Of a stretch of 62,000 bases of DNA, positions 47,969-61,109 are shown piece by piece. The notes under the pieces are model-generated. The model saw nothing but the letters and a program-made list of their open reading frames with translations, was not told the origin of the DNA and made no database searches. Position numbers and translations under genes: made by a program. The DNA comes from Chrysomallon squamiferum (Eukaryota > Mollusca > Gastropoda > Neomphalida > Peltospiridae). Every line of letters begins with the position of its first letter. Position 1 is the stretch's first letter. Location of the stretch: positions 11,752,083 to 11,814,082 of the forward strand of contig CM022670.1 in the NCBI GenBank assembly GCA_012295275.1. Reading direction: 5' to 3'.

Positions 47969-48281
47969 TGTGATGTGTTTTCTTGTTTTTGTGCAATATT
48001 TCGTTAATGACGTTTCTAATATAACAGGTTTAATTCCTCCACACAACCAACAGTTTACAACTAGAAAAGTTCATACAAGCTAACTGCCTTTGTTATTGCA
48101 TGATTATAAGGTTTGATTAGGAATTTTGCATGGGCTGTTTTAATCAAATCTGTTGTTTTGGTTTTATGGAATTATTAGTAAAAAAAACCTTGGGATAAAG
48201 TAGCTTTTATCCTTCTGAATTGCCAAAATCTGTAATTCGTTATTGGGAGACTGACTACTACTAGAAAGTGCTGTCAGTAAC

Positions 48282-48287
48282 AATAAA
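48282..48287 (+). terminator. AATAAA poly(A) signal of CDC20
   Basis: First AATAAA after the CDC20 stop (314 bp downstream), followed by GT-rich 'tgtatggttt'. Confidence 0.6.
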
Positions 48288-48299
48288 TGTATGGTTTAA

Positions 48300-50070
48300 T
48301 AACACATTAAATCATTGTTTAGTTTTAGACTAAAGAGTCTATATGTTATGATATACACTGTCTACACGATGAACTTTGTTTCTGATTCCAAATTATTTAA
48401 ATACTATACATATTTACACACACATACACACAAACAATACCTATTACTGCAAGGTCTGTTATCAGTTTGCAAAATTGTCATTAGATGTATTGCACCTTTG
48501 GATATCAAAACATTAATATTTATAAAACATTTTATTTTTAGAACATTCCCATTAAGATTTCATTTTATTACCTAAATATTTTCTTATGTTTTGTTTTGTT
48601 ACTTAATAATTTTACATAGATTTCTTACTTTTAAAACTAGTGCTGTTTTGAAAGTGTTATTGATAGGTTTAATCCTGAATATCAAAAGACTGTTGTTAAG
48701 ATATTTAAATACAGAAGTACAGGAAATACATTACGCTGTCACAAAAATAATATTTCTGATTCGATCTGTGATTGTGCCTCTTCTAATATAACAATCACGA
48801 ATGTGTTATCTTATGAACCAGTAATAGCCAATTTCTTAATTCATGAAATTGAGACGTAGTTAAATTTGTATAAAACATTTTAACCAAACAACAAAGTACT
48901 AAAGGTAAATGTATCCACTATTAAGTAGAATGACACTTTTATATGTGTATTAAACAAAAATACTCCCAAGTCATGACTTGTGTCACTTGTTCTTCATGAA
49001 TGCACAGCTTTACATGTTCTCCAAATATTATGTGTGCCAACGACGAGCAACACTGTTAACTTTTGATATAATGAATTGATATATTTACATAATAAATGTA
49101 ATGACGTATGAAAATAAATTTAAACATTTTTGCTTGGTGTTTGTTATTTGTAACAAGAAATTTTGTCATTAATGTTTTAACGTTTTCCCTAGTTGCCTCA
49201 CAAATTTAAAAAATACCTTTTGATTTTTTTGCCTTTATTTTGAGAATGAAAAAAAATATATATAAATAATTACAATTTATAATATTACAATTTATAATAA
49301 TTGAATATTTAAATGTATGATAAAAGAAACTCTGCCATCTGATTTAAACGTATTATGAATAAAACTAAACGATGTTGTACAAGACTGCAGAGAAATTATT
49401 CTTAACTAATGATGTAAATGTAATTTTATATTGAAACATTCTTGAGCATTTACAGATAAGAAATGAAAAACAGTAAACTATGTTTTTAATTTAAATAGGA
49501 GTTTAGATGGTAGTTAAAATTATGAAGAGAATGAAAATAAAGACAAAATATAAAATGAATTGGAACTTTTGACTTAAACTGGTATTTCATGTTGTTTACA
49601 CTTAATTACTCCAGTAGTCAGTCTCAGTCAGTCTCTCTGTCTCTCCCTCTCTCTCTATATACACACACACACAAACAACAAATGAAAAATCTGTATTTAG
49701 ATTTCATTATCATTTCATTATATTAAATGGATTGATAATATCTTACATTTTCTATTGATGTTGAGTTTAAAAAACAAAAAAAAAAGCCAATAATGATTAT
49801 CCATTCTTAGTCAGATAAATTGTATTAAAATGATTTTTAAATGGAAATTTGTTATATTTTATAACAAAACACACAAATTATTTTCCAGAAAACAACAACA
49901 ACCAAAAAAAAAACCCCAGTCTTCTAAATTATTAAATATAGACACATCACCATTAGAATGTTCCAAAATGTCTTGTTTTCCAAATCTTAATCCGTGATGA
50001 ACATAAGTTGTTTTGGTCTTCCAGAACAAACACTCTTTCACTTTTACATGATACGGATTAGTAATCAGAT
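48300..50070. other. convergent intergenic interval between CDC20 and TRAPPC5
   Basis: No further coding exon seen. It holds a short pyrimidine/CA microsatellite (49625-49680) and several AATAAA-type hexamers on both strands. Some of it is probably CDC20 or TRAPPC5 3' UTR in longer transcripts. Confidence 0.45.
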
Positions 50071-50080
50071 CAATAAAACA

Positions 50081-52300
50081 CTATTTATTATCTATAAGTT
50101 TGTCCCTTGCAATTACTGATTCATCAAATCTGATTTGAAAGGCTGTACCCTTGTGCCAATGAACAGTTACTTTTGCTGGCTGTGAAAAAAAAATAAAAAA
50201 TAAAAATAAAATAAGGATGTTATTTTTTAATCCATAATACTGAAAAATAAATAAATAATAAAATTATAATAAAAAGTTTGATCAAAATAACAAAATCCTA
50301 AATAAAAATATTAATAAAATAACTGTTTACATTGAAAATGTAAGGATTTGCAACCACATATCAACAAAATTGTTAGATGATTTACAACTGTTGTCATTAA
50401 AACATTGGATAAACTTGTTTTGTAGATATTAATGATGTCATTAAAGCAACTGTTGATATATACTTTTCTCATAGTTGTTATAATTAATATTAGGTCATAT
50501 ACTGCATTACTTACAAAATTTGCTCCATTTAATACTGCCTCAAGAATACCAGCTGTAAAGGCTGCTGGATTAAGACTTCCTGAAAAAGTAATTTACTGTT
50601 AATTATTCAGTTTGCTTTTAATTTTCATCTGGTTAATGCTAGCATAAAAAAAGGACTTAATTATCTAATTTATAATTTATACTTCTCGGTGGGAAAATAC
50701 TGCACAACCTGAATCAGACATCAGTTTGGAAAATCCAGATTTATGACAAGAAATAAGAATAATAATAAAAACAAATCTTACCTTTATCTTTTGGTACTGA
50801 AATGTATCTGTTGACTAGAGATTCTTTTTCAATTATGTAATCTGTATATTGTTAAGGAACATAAACAACAAAATAAAACTGACAATTGCTTAAACCATCA
50901 TCATCATCATCTTAATATTATTATTATCTTTATTACAGCATATTGTACCAATCATAATCATAACAATCATGTCCTGTCAAGTTCTCACTTGTGGCTGAAT
51001 GAACTACAGTCACTGCATGGCTGCATTGCATGTCTGGGGCCTTGAACCAATGACCTTTCTGTTACATCCAATACTCTATCATCTGAAACATCACCATCAT
51101 TCTCATAATAAAAGAATATGCATTCAGTATGTATCAGAGATACAGGCATTATCTATATTTAATAGTGTATGTCCTATAAATATAAGAATAGTAGCATCAT
51201 TAATCAAGTATCAGTATAAATAAATGTTTTAATATTAATATTCAAAATATAATGGATACAAACTCTTTCATCATCATTGGCATGTTCCAAATTGTCTGCT
51301 TCTTTTCCAAATAAAGTCTGAAAATCAGAAAAGTGCACATTTTTAAGTGGACAAACAAATACTTTATATGCAGCATCCAAATCTGAGAGGTAGGGTAAGT
51401 TATATCACAATCTGACACAAATGGTTATAACTTTTTTAGTAAAATGAGATATCTCTTACTGTTAGACTTTATAGAACTTGTCAAATAGTGGATGCTTTTT
51501 GTTTTTATTAATAATGACTATTTTTTATCCCTTATCCACATTAATTTTTACCTCAAAGGTTTATAATTAACCTTATAACTTCTACAATTTTATATCAGTT
51601 TTATCAAAAATGATAAAATACATTTCTGAACTCGTTTTACCTAGTTCTAAATTTTTTTTTTTTTTTTTTTAATATTAACATGCAAGACTATGAACAAACC
51701 TTCCACATGTTAGATCGAATGAACAGCAGCATTGTCAACAGTTTGATTTCTCTCTTATAGCCTTTCTCCCTGAGAAACAACACATCCAGCAGATGAGATC
51801 CGACATGCTGGCCAATTTCTGAAAGCCTAAGAATTGTACATTACAACTAGTAATTTGAAGCACAAATATATGAACATGTGAATTTTTTAAATTTAGTATA
51901 GCCTCTACACATTTCCTTTCGTCTAAATCATATGATTTAAATACATTTTGGTTCCAAACTTTTAAAATTTCTCACTGTTTTTCTCATGGATTTTATCATT
52001 CTGAAAGTCTCATCCAAAACTATCCAATATTTTTAGCAGTTACTGATACAGAGAAATTTCAAGATTAATAAAATTTCATTTCTCATAGTTGTAGCTAAGA
52101 AAGTTGGTTGATATCTGGCATCTGTAATGCAGTGATAAACATACATGTACTTACTTGGTTTGAAGTTCAGGCACTGTGTAAACTCGGTTTTGACAGTACT
52201 GAACAATCTCAGAAAATAGCAGAGCAAACGTTGCAATATTTATCTGTAAATGTTAATGATTTTATAAGTAAGTTTAATTTCACTTCAGTGCTGATCAGAA

Positions 52301-52392
<92 letters not shown>

Positions 52393-53017
52393 ATAATTTC
52401 CATTAAAAATATTTTTGCTTAAGCTGTTTTTGTACTGAAATAAATGTAATTGAACTCTGACACTCTATCTGACTTGTTTTTAACAAATAAAATGGCTACA
52501 CTTGAATAATTATCATTATATGATAGAAATTATTTATTGATATAACAAACTTATATCCATCCATACATGGTTACTAAGAAGAAGAGACTAAATGGTGGCA
52601 TATTAAAAGTATATGTATTATGGAGATTATTATTATATTTGTAAATCAATATTATAATATAATAATTTATAATAATAATTTAGAATTGTTGTCATTGGTT
52701 ATTTAATTATCATTAAACTTCTTTACAACATGCTCTTTGTAAATTGAACATATTAGCGAAATGCAAGTTGCATGCAGTAATGCACAGAAATCATTTAAAG
52801 TTATATTTTAATGGCCCGGACAATGGTAACAATACAATTTATCAATTATAAATATAAGGAAAAAATATATATCAATAACAAAAATTAAATTAAAAACGAT
52901 TAAAATAAAATAGTACATATATAAATGAAAATATGTAACACTTGATAATACCTCTGGTTTACCCTTTCCTAACATTTTGTCCAGATTTGATGACTTCTGC
53001 CGTGGTAATGACGACAT
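50081..53017 (-). CDS. TRAPPC5: Trafficking protein particle complex subunit 5 (Trs31, Bet3 family)
   Basis: Seven minus-strand exons: 53017-52952, 52243-52155, 51826-51700, 51317-51260, 50841-50782, 50579-50515, 50179-50081. Phases agree throughout and give 187 residues (human 188). Family blocks in order: FALLFSEIVQYCQNRV (near 27-42), RLSEIGQHVGSHLLDVLFLR-like alpha-beta core, REKGYKREIKLLTMLLFIRS, LFGKEADNLEHANDDERVYY, YIIEKESLVNRYISVPKD, NPAAFTAGILEAVLNGANFP and VTVHWHKGTAFQIRFDESVI. The donor of exon 4 was placed at T|gtatcc because it alone keeps the frame (ERVYYIIE). The protein is a core subunit of TRAPP, the exchange factor and tether for ER-Golgi vesicle traffic. The AATAAA hexamer on this strand overlaps the last codons and stop (AAT AAA TAG). 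Confidence 0.96.
52298..52389. repeat. (AG)n microsatellite in TRAPPC5 intron 1
   Basis: About 40 AG units. On the transcribed minus strand it is a long (CT)n pyrimidine tract ending about 55 nt before the exon 2 3' splice site. Confidence 0.95.
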
Positions 53018-53886
53018 GTTGATAGTTGGATGTATTTATCTGCACACACCTTTCCTAATTTCGCTTTTTATTTTCCTCCCAGAGCTCCAGATAAAACGAA
53101 TTTACCTAGAGTTAACGGAAACGCATAACATGTAGGCCTAGATGTCACACTACACACTACAACTGGTACTATACAACATCAAAAACAGTCTATTGTTTGT
53201 GTGTATATATATATATTATCTGTACTGCAAATGGCAAATAGTGAAATGATCAAATATTAAATAATGTTTACGTGTCCGACAGTCATACATACTCGAAACT
53301 GGAAATGAGTGCATGTTATTATTCAGATGAAATAAAAGCTGGACCTTGCTTATGTTTGTTTTTATTTCGGTTATTATTATTATTATTATTATTTTTATTT
53401 TTATTTTTTTAAATTCGTTTGGTTTAATGTCTGTTAAATATGAAGAACAAAGTGTTTGCGGTCATAATAATAATACGTTTGGGGAAACTGTAGTTAACAA
53501 AACATAGAACTATGGGACTAATAAGTGAAAGCATATACTCTACTAAGATATTAAACAAACAAAAATGAAACAACAACAACGTTTTATAATGAAACATCTC
53601 GGTGGATCAGTCACAATAAACTTAAGAATTTGAATATAGTTATGTAATATGATATATTTAAATTTCTGGCTTACTTTTTTACCATATCGAAAGTACAATT
53701 TGTTGTTGTTATTATTATTATTATTATTATTATTACATTTTATTTTATTTATTTATTCCCCTTCCCCGCTTTCAAAATATTTCAAACTGTCTGCAATAAT
53801 CGGGCAGCCTACATTTTAGAATTTTAATATTTTGGTACCATTATCCCCGGTAAAATCATACTTGATTTATTAAAGCAAACATTACC

Positions 53887-53888
<2 letters not shown>

Positions 53889-53940
<52 letters not shown>
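53889..53940. repeat. (AAT)n microsatellite
   Basis: About 17 AAT units, 45 bp upstream of the inverted-repeat element. Confidence 0.95.
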
Positions 53941-53942
<2 letters not shown>

Positions 53943-53985
53943 CAACCCAGAAACACATACAAATTATTTCTCGATATTGTTAGGT

Positions 53986-54237
53986 CAGTGGCGTGCAGAG
54001 GTCTGGTAATGCCCAGGGTCAACACCTCGAATGTATGCCCCAAAGACTCAAGTATAAGGCCTAGTACTGAGAAGTACTATGAGAAAGGAAGATATTTTGA
54101 ATATGTAAACACAGATGAAACATAAAATAAAATACTTTATTCGATTTAAATATCAATCAGCCAAATTTATTAAGTTCTTTTATATGATTGGATGCCCCAG
54201 GCCACCGCCCCTTCGGTCCTACTTCTGCTCGCCACTG
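53986..54237. mobile_element. 252-bp MITE-like element with CAGTGGCG terminal inverted repeats
   Basis: Left end CAGTGGCGTGCAGAGGTCTG and right end (reverse complement) CAGTGGCGAGCAGAAGTAGG match at 16 of the first 20 positions. It is too short to encode a transposase. The CAGTGGCG start is usual for hAT-like and related non-autonomous DNA elements. The flanking bases do not give a clean target-site duplication, so the insertion is old or the ends are slightly off. A second, truncated copy lies at 4828. Confidence 0.6.
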
Positions 54238-55202
54238 TGTCAGTTCCTGATAGGTTAATGCAAACGTTGTTGTGCAGCTACTTTCATAATAACAATATCC
54301 TGCCAGAAAGCAACCAAATAGTTCATTTTTACCACTGAATGAAAATAAAAAGGTTAACTGTTATAGATAATGTCGTAAGTCGGTATAACCCATCATAAAA
54401 TCTCTGTTTTCTCAAGATGGCCTCGATATCGGTTACTGGGTTTTAACACAGATCTTCATGTACGTGCAGTGTCCGTCAGCGCTATGTTCTATGGCAAATG
54501 GAACTCGCTGTCATTAGAATAATTCTTTGCCCATTAGAAGAACTCTGAACTGACCATGGCAGTGGTGAATATTTATTAATCCGTGTCGAATTGCTTTTAA
54601 CACACAACCAATTATTTCAGAAAATATAAACATAAAAGTTATTCCGGGCATATGAATTTACAGTGAAGTAATTTAAAATAAGTTCATGTAAAGGCAACCA
54701 ACTGCAGATTATGTTTATTTTTAAATTTTTAAATTTCTTTTAATTTTAAGTGATAATAAATAAATAAAAACGTGTATTTGGTCTCTGAAAAAATAACACA
54801 CAAATGTTTAAAATGAATGTGAATGAGAATTATCCTCTGCATTATTATCTTTGAATAACAGTATATGTTTTACTGGCAGTAAGTTCACATTCGTTGAAGA
54901 ACACTTATTACTAACTACGATAAAGTTTCGGTGAAAAAGGAACTTGTATATAATTTCACCTGTAAATCAAACCATGCGTTTGCAGGTCACTTCACGCCAA
55001 CTGGCTGGCAGATAATTACCTTCAAAACACACATGTAGTCCATACATCTGCGCCGAGGATATCAGTAACATTCCAGACTGGCACTTCAGTGATATCTCAG
55101 AACAAAACCAAACGTTTGTCATTTTGATGAACTTGGAATTTCCACCTGCTTACTTTTTAAAAATATTAACTTATTTATTTATTCTACTTCTTCTTCTTCT
55201 TT

Positions 55203-55250
55203 TATTATTATTATTATTATTATGATTATGATGATTATTATTATTATTAA

Positions 55251-55290
<40 letters not shown>

Positions 55291-55345
55291 TGTAGTAGTA
55301 AAAGTAGTAATAGTAGCAGTAGTGGTAGTCGTAGTAGTAGCAACG
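55203..55345. repeat. (TTA)n and (AGT)n trinucleotide tract
   Basis: (ATT)n passes into about 13 AGT units and then interrupted AGT/AGC. Poly-Ser and poly-Thr reading frames over it are artefacts. Confidence 0.95.
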
Positions 55346-56350
55346 GTAGGAGTAGATTTAGTATTATTGTTATTTGCGATTACTGTTGCCAAAGCTATTT
55401 ATTATTACAACATTCATACAATAATAAACACGAATAATAATTTTGTGCATAGTTTTTAGGCGTCTTCTACAGACACCTTAACCAAGAATATAGAACGTAT
55501 CCGATCTGACGTATTTATTTAGCTTTTATAAAACAACAAATTTTAATTAATTAAACGTATATATTTTTATTGCAGTTTTTATTTTTTTTATTTTTTATGT
55601 GATCTGCTGAAATGTTTCTGAGCGGTACATACGGTTAATATCTTACAATCCAATCCCTCCGTCTGTGTTCAGTCTGTTTCTTCTCACATTGTATTTAAAA
55701 CAAAACAAAACGGACCAAGCGCCTCTGTCATGTGTCTGCGGTATGCAGTTTCTTTTAGAACAAAGATTTCTAACAACACTGACTGGCGTTCGTCGAAGGT
55801 TTCGTATAGTCATCGAAAAAACGCGTCTGGATTAAAACCAGGGCGTAAAGAACATATCAGTTTTATTGAAAACAAAAGCGGCACCATTTATTCACTGGAA
55901 TGTAGATGATATTCGACACTTTTCAAAATTTCCTTTCAGCTTTTGTATTCTTAGCTTTATACTCATGTTTCCGGCTTTTGCATTGTTGAAACGCTGACTG
56001 AGTCTGCAACTTCAAAAGTATTCCGCCGTTCAGCCGACTCAGCGACATTTCAAGACGCGGCTTTTGGTAGCACTCTCCGCTTTATTTTTATTTAATTCTT
56101 TTCCTACGGTGGGAACGTTTTGCTGATAATGTTTCAGCTTCATGTAAAACATGAAAAGACCAGATGACTTGTTCTAATGGAGAGGATACCACCGAGTAAT
56201 AATATTCAAGACGGACTGAAAATCAAATATTTCTTTATTTCAGGGATAGCGAAAACAAACAGGATTTTCTAATGAAAAAAACGAAGAAAAAATTTCGACC
56301 CAGATAACAATAATTTAATTTGCGCAAGGAAACGAAAACGTTTTGATACT

Positions 56351-57648
56351 ATGATGCTGTTTGTGTTTGTAATAGCTATCAGTGTATGTATCCAGGGAAA
56401 CGCTTACGGCCGGAGCCTCATTTATAAACACAGTCACGTTGTTAGCGACAACAACCAGTATTTAATAGATAAAACAGGTAAGAGTTCAGTTATTATTATT
56501 TATTGCCTGTATGGGAGTTAAAAAAAGAAGATATGTGTTCACACACAAACAAGAAAAAAAAAAAAAAAAAAAAAAAAAATAAATAAAAAAAAATAAAATA
56601 AATAAATAAAGAAAAGAGGAAAACAAAAAAAACAAGACAGCAAATAAAAGGTGAACTGTATTCCGAAACTCTGTGAATACAATTAATTTAAAATTTGATA
56701 ACCCATCAATAATCAACGGCCTTATTTAAAATTCACATCAATGTCTGTTTTAAATGCGATGTTGTCATATAATGACACACTACACACCTTCTGATCTTCT
56801 TTTTCTTCTTTACTTTTTATCTTTGTATATATTATCCCCTTAAAGGGACATCATTTCTTGTGACAAATTAGAACAGGTACATTGTTTATGTGTTATGTTT
56901 TGCATTAGTTTCTTGTTTCCTTTGAAGCATTAAATAATGGTTAAGAGAATAATAATAATAAAAAAAAAAAAAATTCATATAACATATATTTATAATTATG
57001 TTTTGTACAGCCACATATCTCCAGTCAAACGTTAAAGCATTTACAGAAACAGAGTTATACATATATGTAGTTCATAATCAATCGTTCTTTTATTTTTTTA
57101 CCTTTATAATTAAATAAAATATTTGTTTTATATATGTTTGTTTGTTAGCTTTTGGGAGGAATTTTTAATTCTTCTTCTTCTTCTTCTTCTTCTTATTGTT
57201 TTCTTTATGAAATGAAATATAAATTAAACAAAACCAAATAGTGAAAACAATTCCGGTTTTGTAAACGTAAATAAAAACTGACTTGCGCCTTTCGACTCCT
57301 GTTTTATTTAAGACAAATCATACTTAAGAATGAATATTAAACCTGCAGGTATCAAGCTTAAGACCAGAGGTGACCTGGATAAATGATTTGGTATCTATAT
57401 TTATGTAAATCACGATTTAAATCACATTGCATTTTTAAAAACTTAAATACATATAAAAACATTTCTTTATGAGTATGCTTTCGAAAATGTTGAAAAGACA
57501 AACTTTGGTAATTTTCAGTTATAACGGATTATTGATATATTTTGAAATCATGCTGGTGTACATTGTAATTCGGTTTAGACAGACTCCGAATTGGACAGGG
57601 TCATCTGAACTAGAGCGCAGATTGCCGCCCATTTGAATTTATGTTTGT

Positions 57649-57697
<49 letters not shown>

Positions 57698-60600
57698 ACA
57701 AACAAAAACAGTTATTATAAAGTAATAACAATAAAAGTAATAATAATAATAACATCTTTATAATAAGAAGTAATTGGTAACAAGCAACGGTGTTAGATGA
57801 GTGTATTTTTCACTATCGGTTCTCTGTAACACAAGAACACACATCTAAACAGCAAGTGCCCGTGCTCTACACAGTCTCACTTTCCAGAATGTTCTGCGTA
57901 TCAGTTACAGGAACCTAATTATTTTATACGTGTTTCTTTATACGGTTCACGAAATCTATATTCTTAAGAAAACACATTAAAATTATTTTTACTCATTTAA
58001 GGAATATAAATAAACAGTATAATGGTGGTTTTTTTTTAGAAGTATATTACTTAGATGTCATATGTTAACAAGTTAATATAAAGAAATGGCATATAACGAG
58101 GCACACAAGTACGGTGCATTACACTTTCAATTTGAATTCCCCCCCATTGTCCCAGATTTATCCATAATAATAGGCCTATTTAGAATTTTATCCATGTTTT
58201 CATTTCCTGTATAGAAATTAAACCCACGATCGTTTTAATAAATAAATAAATAAATAAATAAATAAATATCTAAACCAGATTTACTTGCGTCAGAAGAAGA
58301 ATGCCAGTTTATACAGTGGTGCCGGTTTACACAGATTTTAATCAGAGTTACTGTTCTTAGAATATACATACAGAGCATAAACAGTTTTAATAACAGCGTT
58401 TGAGTGAAGTCATAATGAGAATTAAATATAGCGATGATTTGGAAAAATGTAATGCATTATGCTAATTTAATTTACTTTGACCAACTAGATATATATGAAA
58501 ATATAAACGATACTTCATTATTTTCGATAAATTAATAATTATTACTTATATCTGGTACTTCTCTGATATGAAGCAATGAGTAGTAATAATAGTAGCAGTA
58601 ATAATAATTGTGGTAGTAGTAGTAGTAATGATAATAATAAGTTTAATACACATTTATATAGTTTTATTAAGACTGATTTAGTTAATCATTTATTTATTTT
58701 ATTTATTTTTCAGAATCACTTCTTAGTGAGTTGAACAGCTATGAACTAGTTATTCCCGAGTTAGTTAATGAAAAAGGAGAGTTCATCAGTTACCATGTTC
58801 AGCATAATTCCATACGTCACGAACATCATTCTGCTCGCACGCGACGACACGTCATCACACCAAGTAACAAACTAAGATACCAGAAATCAGTCTTCCCGCC
58901 TGGATTTATAAAACAAAGTCCAGGCCATGTATTTTACAAGTTGAGAGCTTATGGAAAAGTGTTTCAGTTCAATTTGACTCTCAACACAAATCTTTTCACT
59001 CAGAACTTTCAGTCTGAATGGTGGAACGCTGATGGTTTGGAGAAGAAATCTAGCGACGTGCAGCAGTGTCATTATACTGGTTTTAGCAAAGAACCCGACA
59101 AATCAAACAGAGCCGCAATCAGCAACTGCATAGGATTGGTAATATCAACGTATTATAATATAACACTAGTACTTGAATATGTTTTAAAAAAAAAATTAAC
59201 TATGAATACATTTTTTTTTTTTTTTTTTTTTAAAACGATACTTTAGCCAAAAATAACTTTGCTTAGTTGTCGCAGCGGCAAATTAAGAATTGGATAATAT
59301 ATTACTGTCACTTTAAATTAAAATAGTGTATATGACTGTGCAAAAATAGATTATCAAGGTAAAATATATTTGATATGTTTAAAACTCAGATTTGCGTGCG
59401 CACACACTATTTTGCCCAAAACTGACTATAAAATTTATATAAATATGCTTATTTTAGTATGGCGTTTTCTCCACTGATGAAGACGACTTCTTTGTTGAAC
59501 CTCTCTGGAACCACACAAACAACATTGGAAAAGAAGGATATCCTCATATAGTGTATCGTCGATCTTCTCTCAAATCACGCAGCGAGAACCTGCACTGTGG
59601 TGTTAGTGGTAAGTTTTAACACAGTTGGCTTTAGTGGTACATTTTACAACTGTGGTGTTAATGGTAAATTATAAAGCTGTGGTGTTAATGGTAAATTATA
59701 AAGCTGTGGTGTTAATGGTAAGTTTTAAATCTGGCTTTAGTGGTAAATTTTACAAATGAAGGTGTTGATGGTAAATTTTAAAACGTGTTAGTGATAAGTT
59801 GTAACACTGGTTTCAGTGGTAAAGTTTACAACTGTGGTGTTAATGGTCAATTTTAAAATGTGCTGTTAATTGAAAAAATTTAACACAGTGGTATTAATGG
59901 TATGTTTTAGAACTTGTGTTAGTAGTAAGTTTTAACATTATGGTGTTAGTGATGAGTTTAAAACTTGTATTATTTTTTAACTGTAATATTAGTAGTAAAA
60001 TTTAACACTGTAGTATTAGTGGATACATTTGAACATTGGCTGACACACATGGAATGTTAAAAGAACAGAAAACAACAAACACAACAATGAAATATTAATT
60101 TATATACAAATAGATGACGTTTGTTTTATATATTAAAAACTATAAACCACTCGCACCTGCAAACACACACACATGTTAGTAATCTCAATATTTTCTTAGA
60201 CATTCAGGAAAAGAAGGCAAAATGGTTGTTAACCAAGACACCAAGAATTTTCAACGAAATTCTGAAGCCAAAGACGAGACCAAGATACTGGCATGAAGTT
60301 AAAAAAGAGAAGTACAGAAAAGGGGGACGATTCCGGCGATCTGTCAGCAAGGAAAGAGATGTTGAAATGTTGGTCGTCGTTGACAAAAAGATGGTGAACT
60401 TTCATGGACCACATGAAATAGAACCATACGTCCTGACAATCATGAATATTGTAAGTAACACATAACTGTGATCTGTCCAAACTAAAATTAATCTTATACA
60501 TTATTTTCTGTATATCTATATCTATATCTCTTTGTCTCTTTGTCTCTCTGTATGCATAAATACTACACTAAACCATTACATAGTTATTATTGTTAGTGTG

Positions 60601-61059
60601 TAATTTTGTATCTGACTGAATATTTATGACTATAATTATTTTCTAAAAAGTTTCTTTGTTGATGACAAAGCCTGTGTTGTTGACCTTTCTTTAATTTAAA
60701 CATATACTTCTTTGAGGTCAGGTTGCCAAGCTGTTTCATGATCCAAGTATTGGTAATGCTGTCAACATAGTCATCACTCGACTTGTACTCCTAACTGAAG
60801 ACCAGGTAGTGTTGTTTTGATATCACAACACACACACACACACACACACACTCTCAAACTCTCATCCATTGTCCATTCATCCACACATATAAACAATCAT
60901 ACACAGAAACACATATGCACATTCAGAGAAAGACACACACATATATATACATGTCAAAACACATCTTATTCCTTCTTTCTAATTCTTTTCAATTGATATC
61001 TTCTTTTTCCTTATACATACATACATATAAGTAAATATATATATATATATACATATAAA

Positions 61060-61109
<50 letters not shown>

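Larger units (their letters stand above)
53040..56340. other. divergent intergenic interval between TRAPPC5 and the ADAMTS gene
   Basis: It contains a short inverted-repeat element (53986-54237) and (AAT)n, (ATT)n and (AGT)n microsatellites. The last 700 bp before the ADAMTS start is less repetitive and probably includes its promoter and 5' UTR. No other exon recognised. Confidence 0.45.

Noticed and set aside
55171-55437. Poly-Thr/poly-Ser frames on both strands
   Set aside because: Translation of ATT/AGT trinucleotide repeats.
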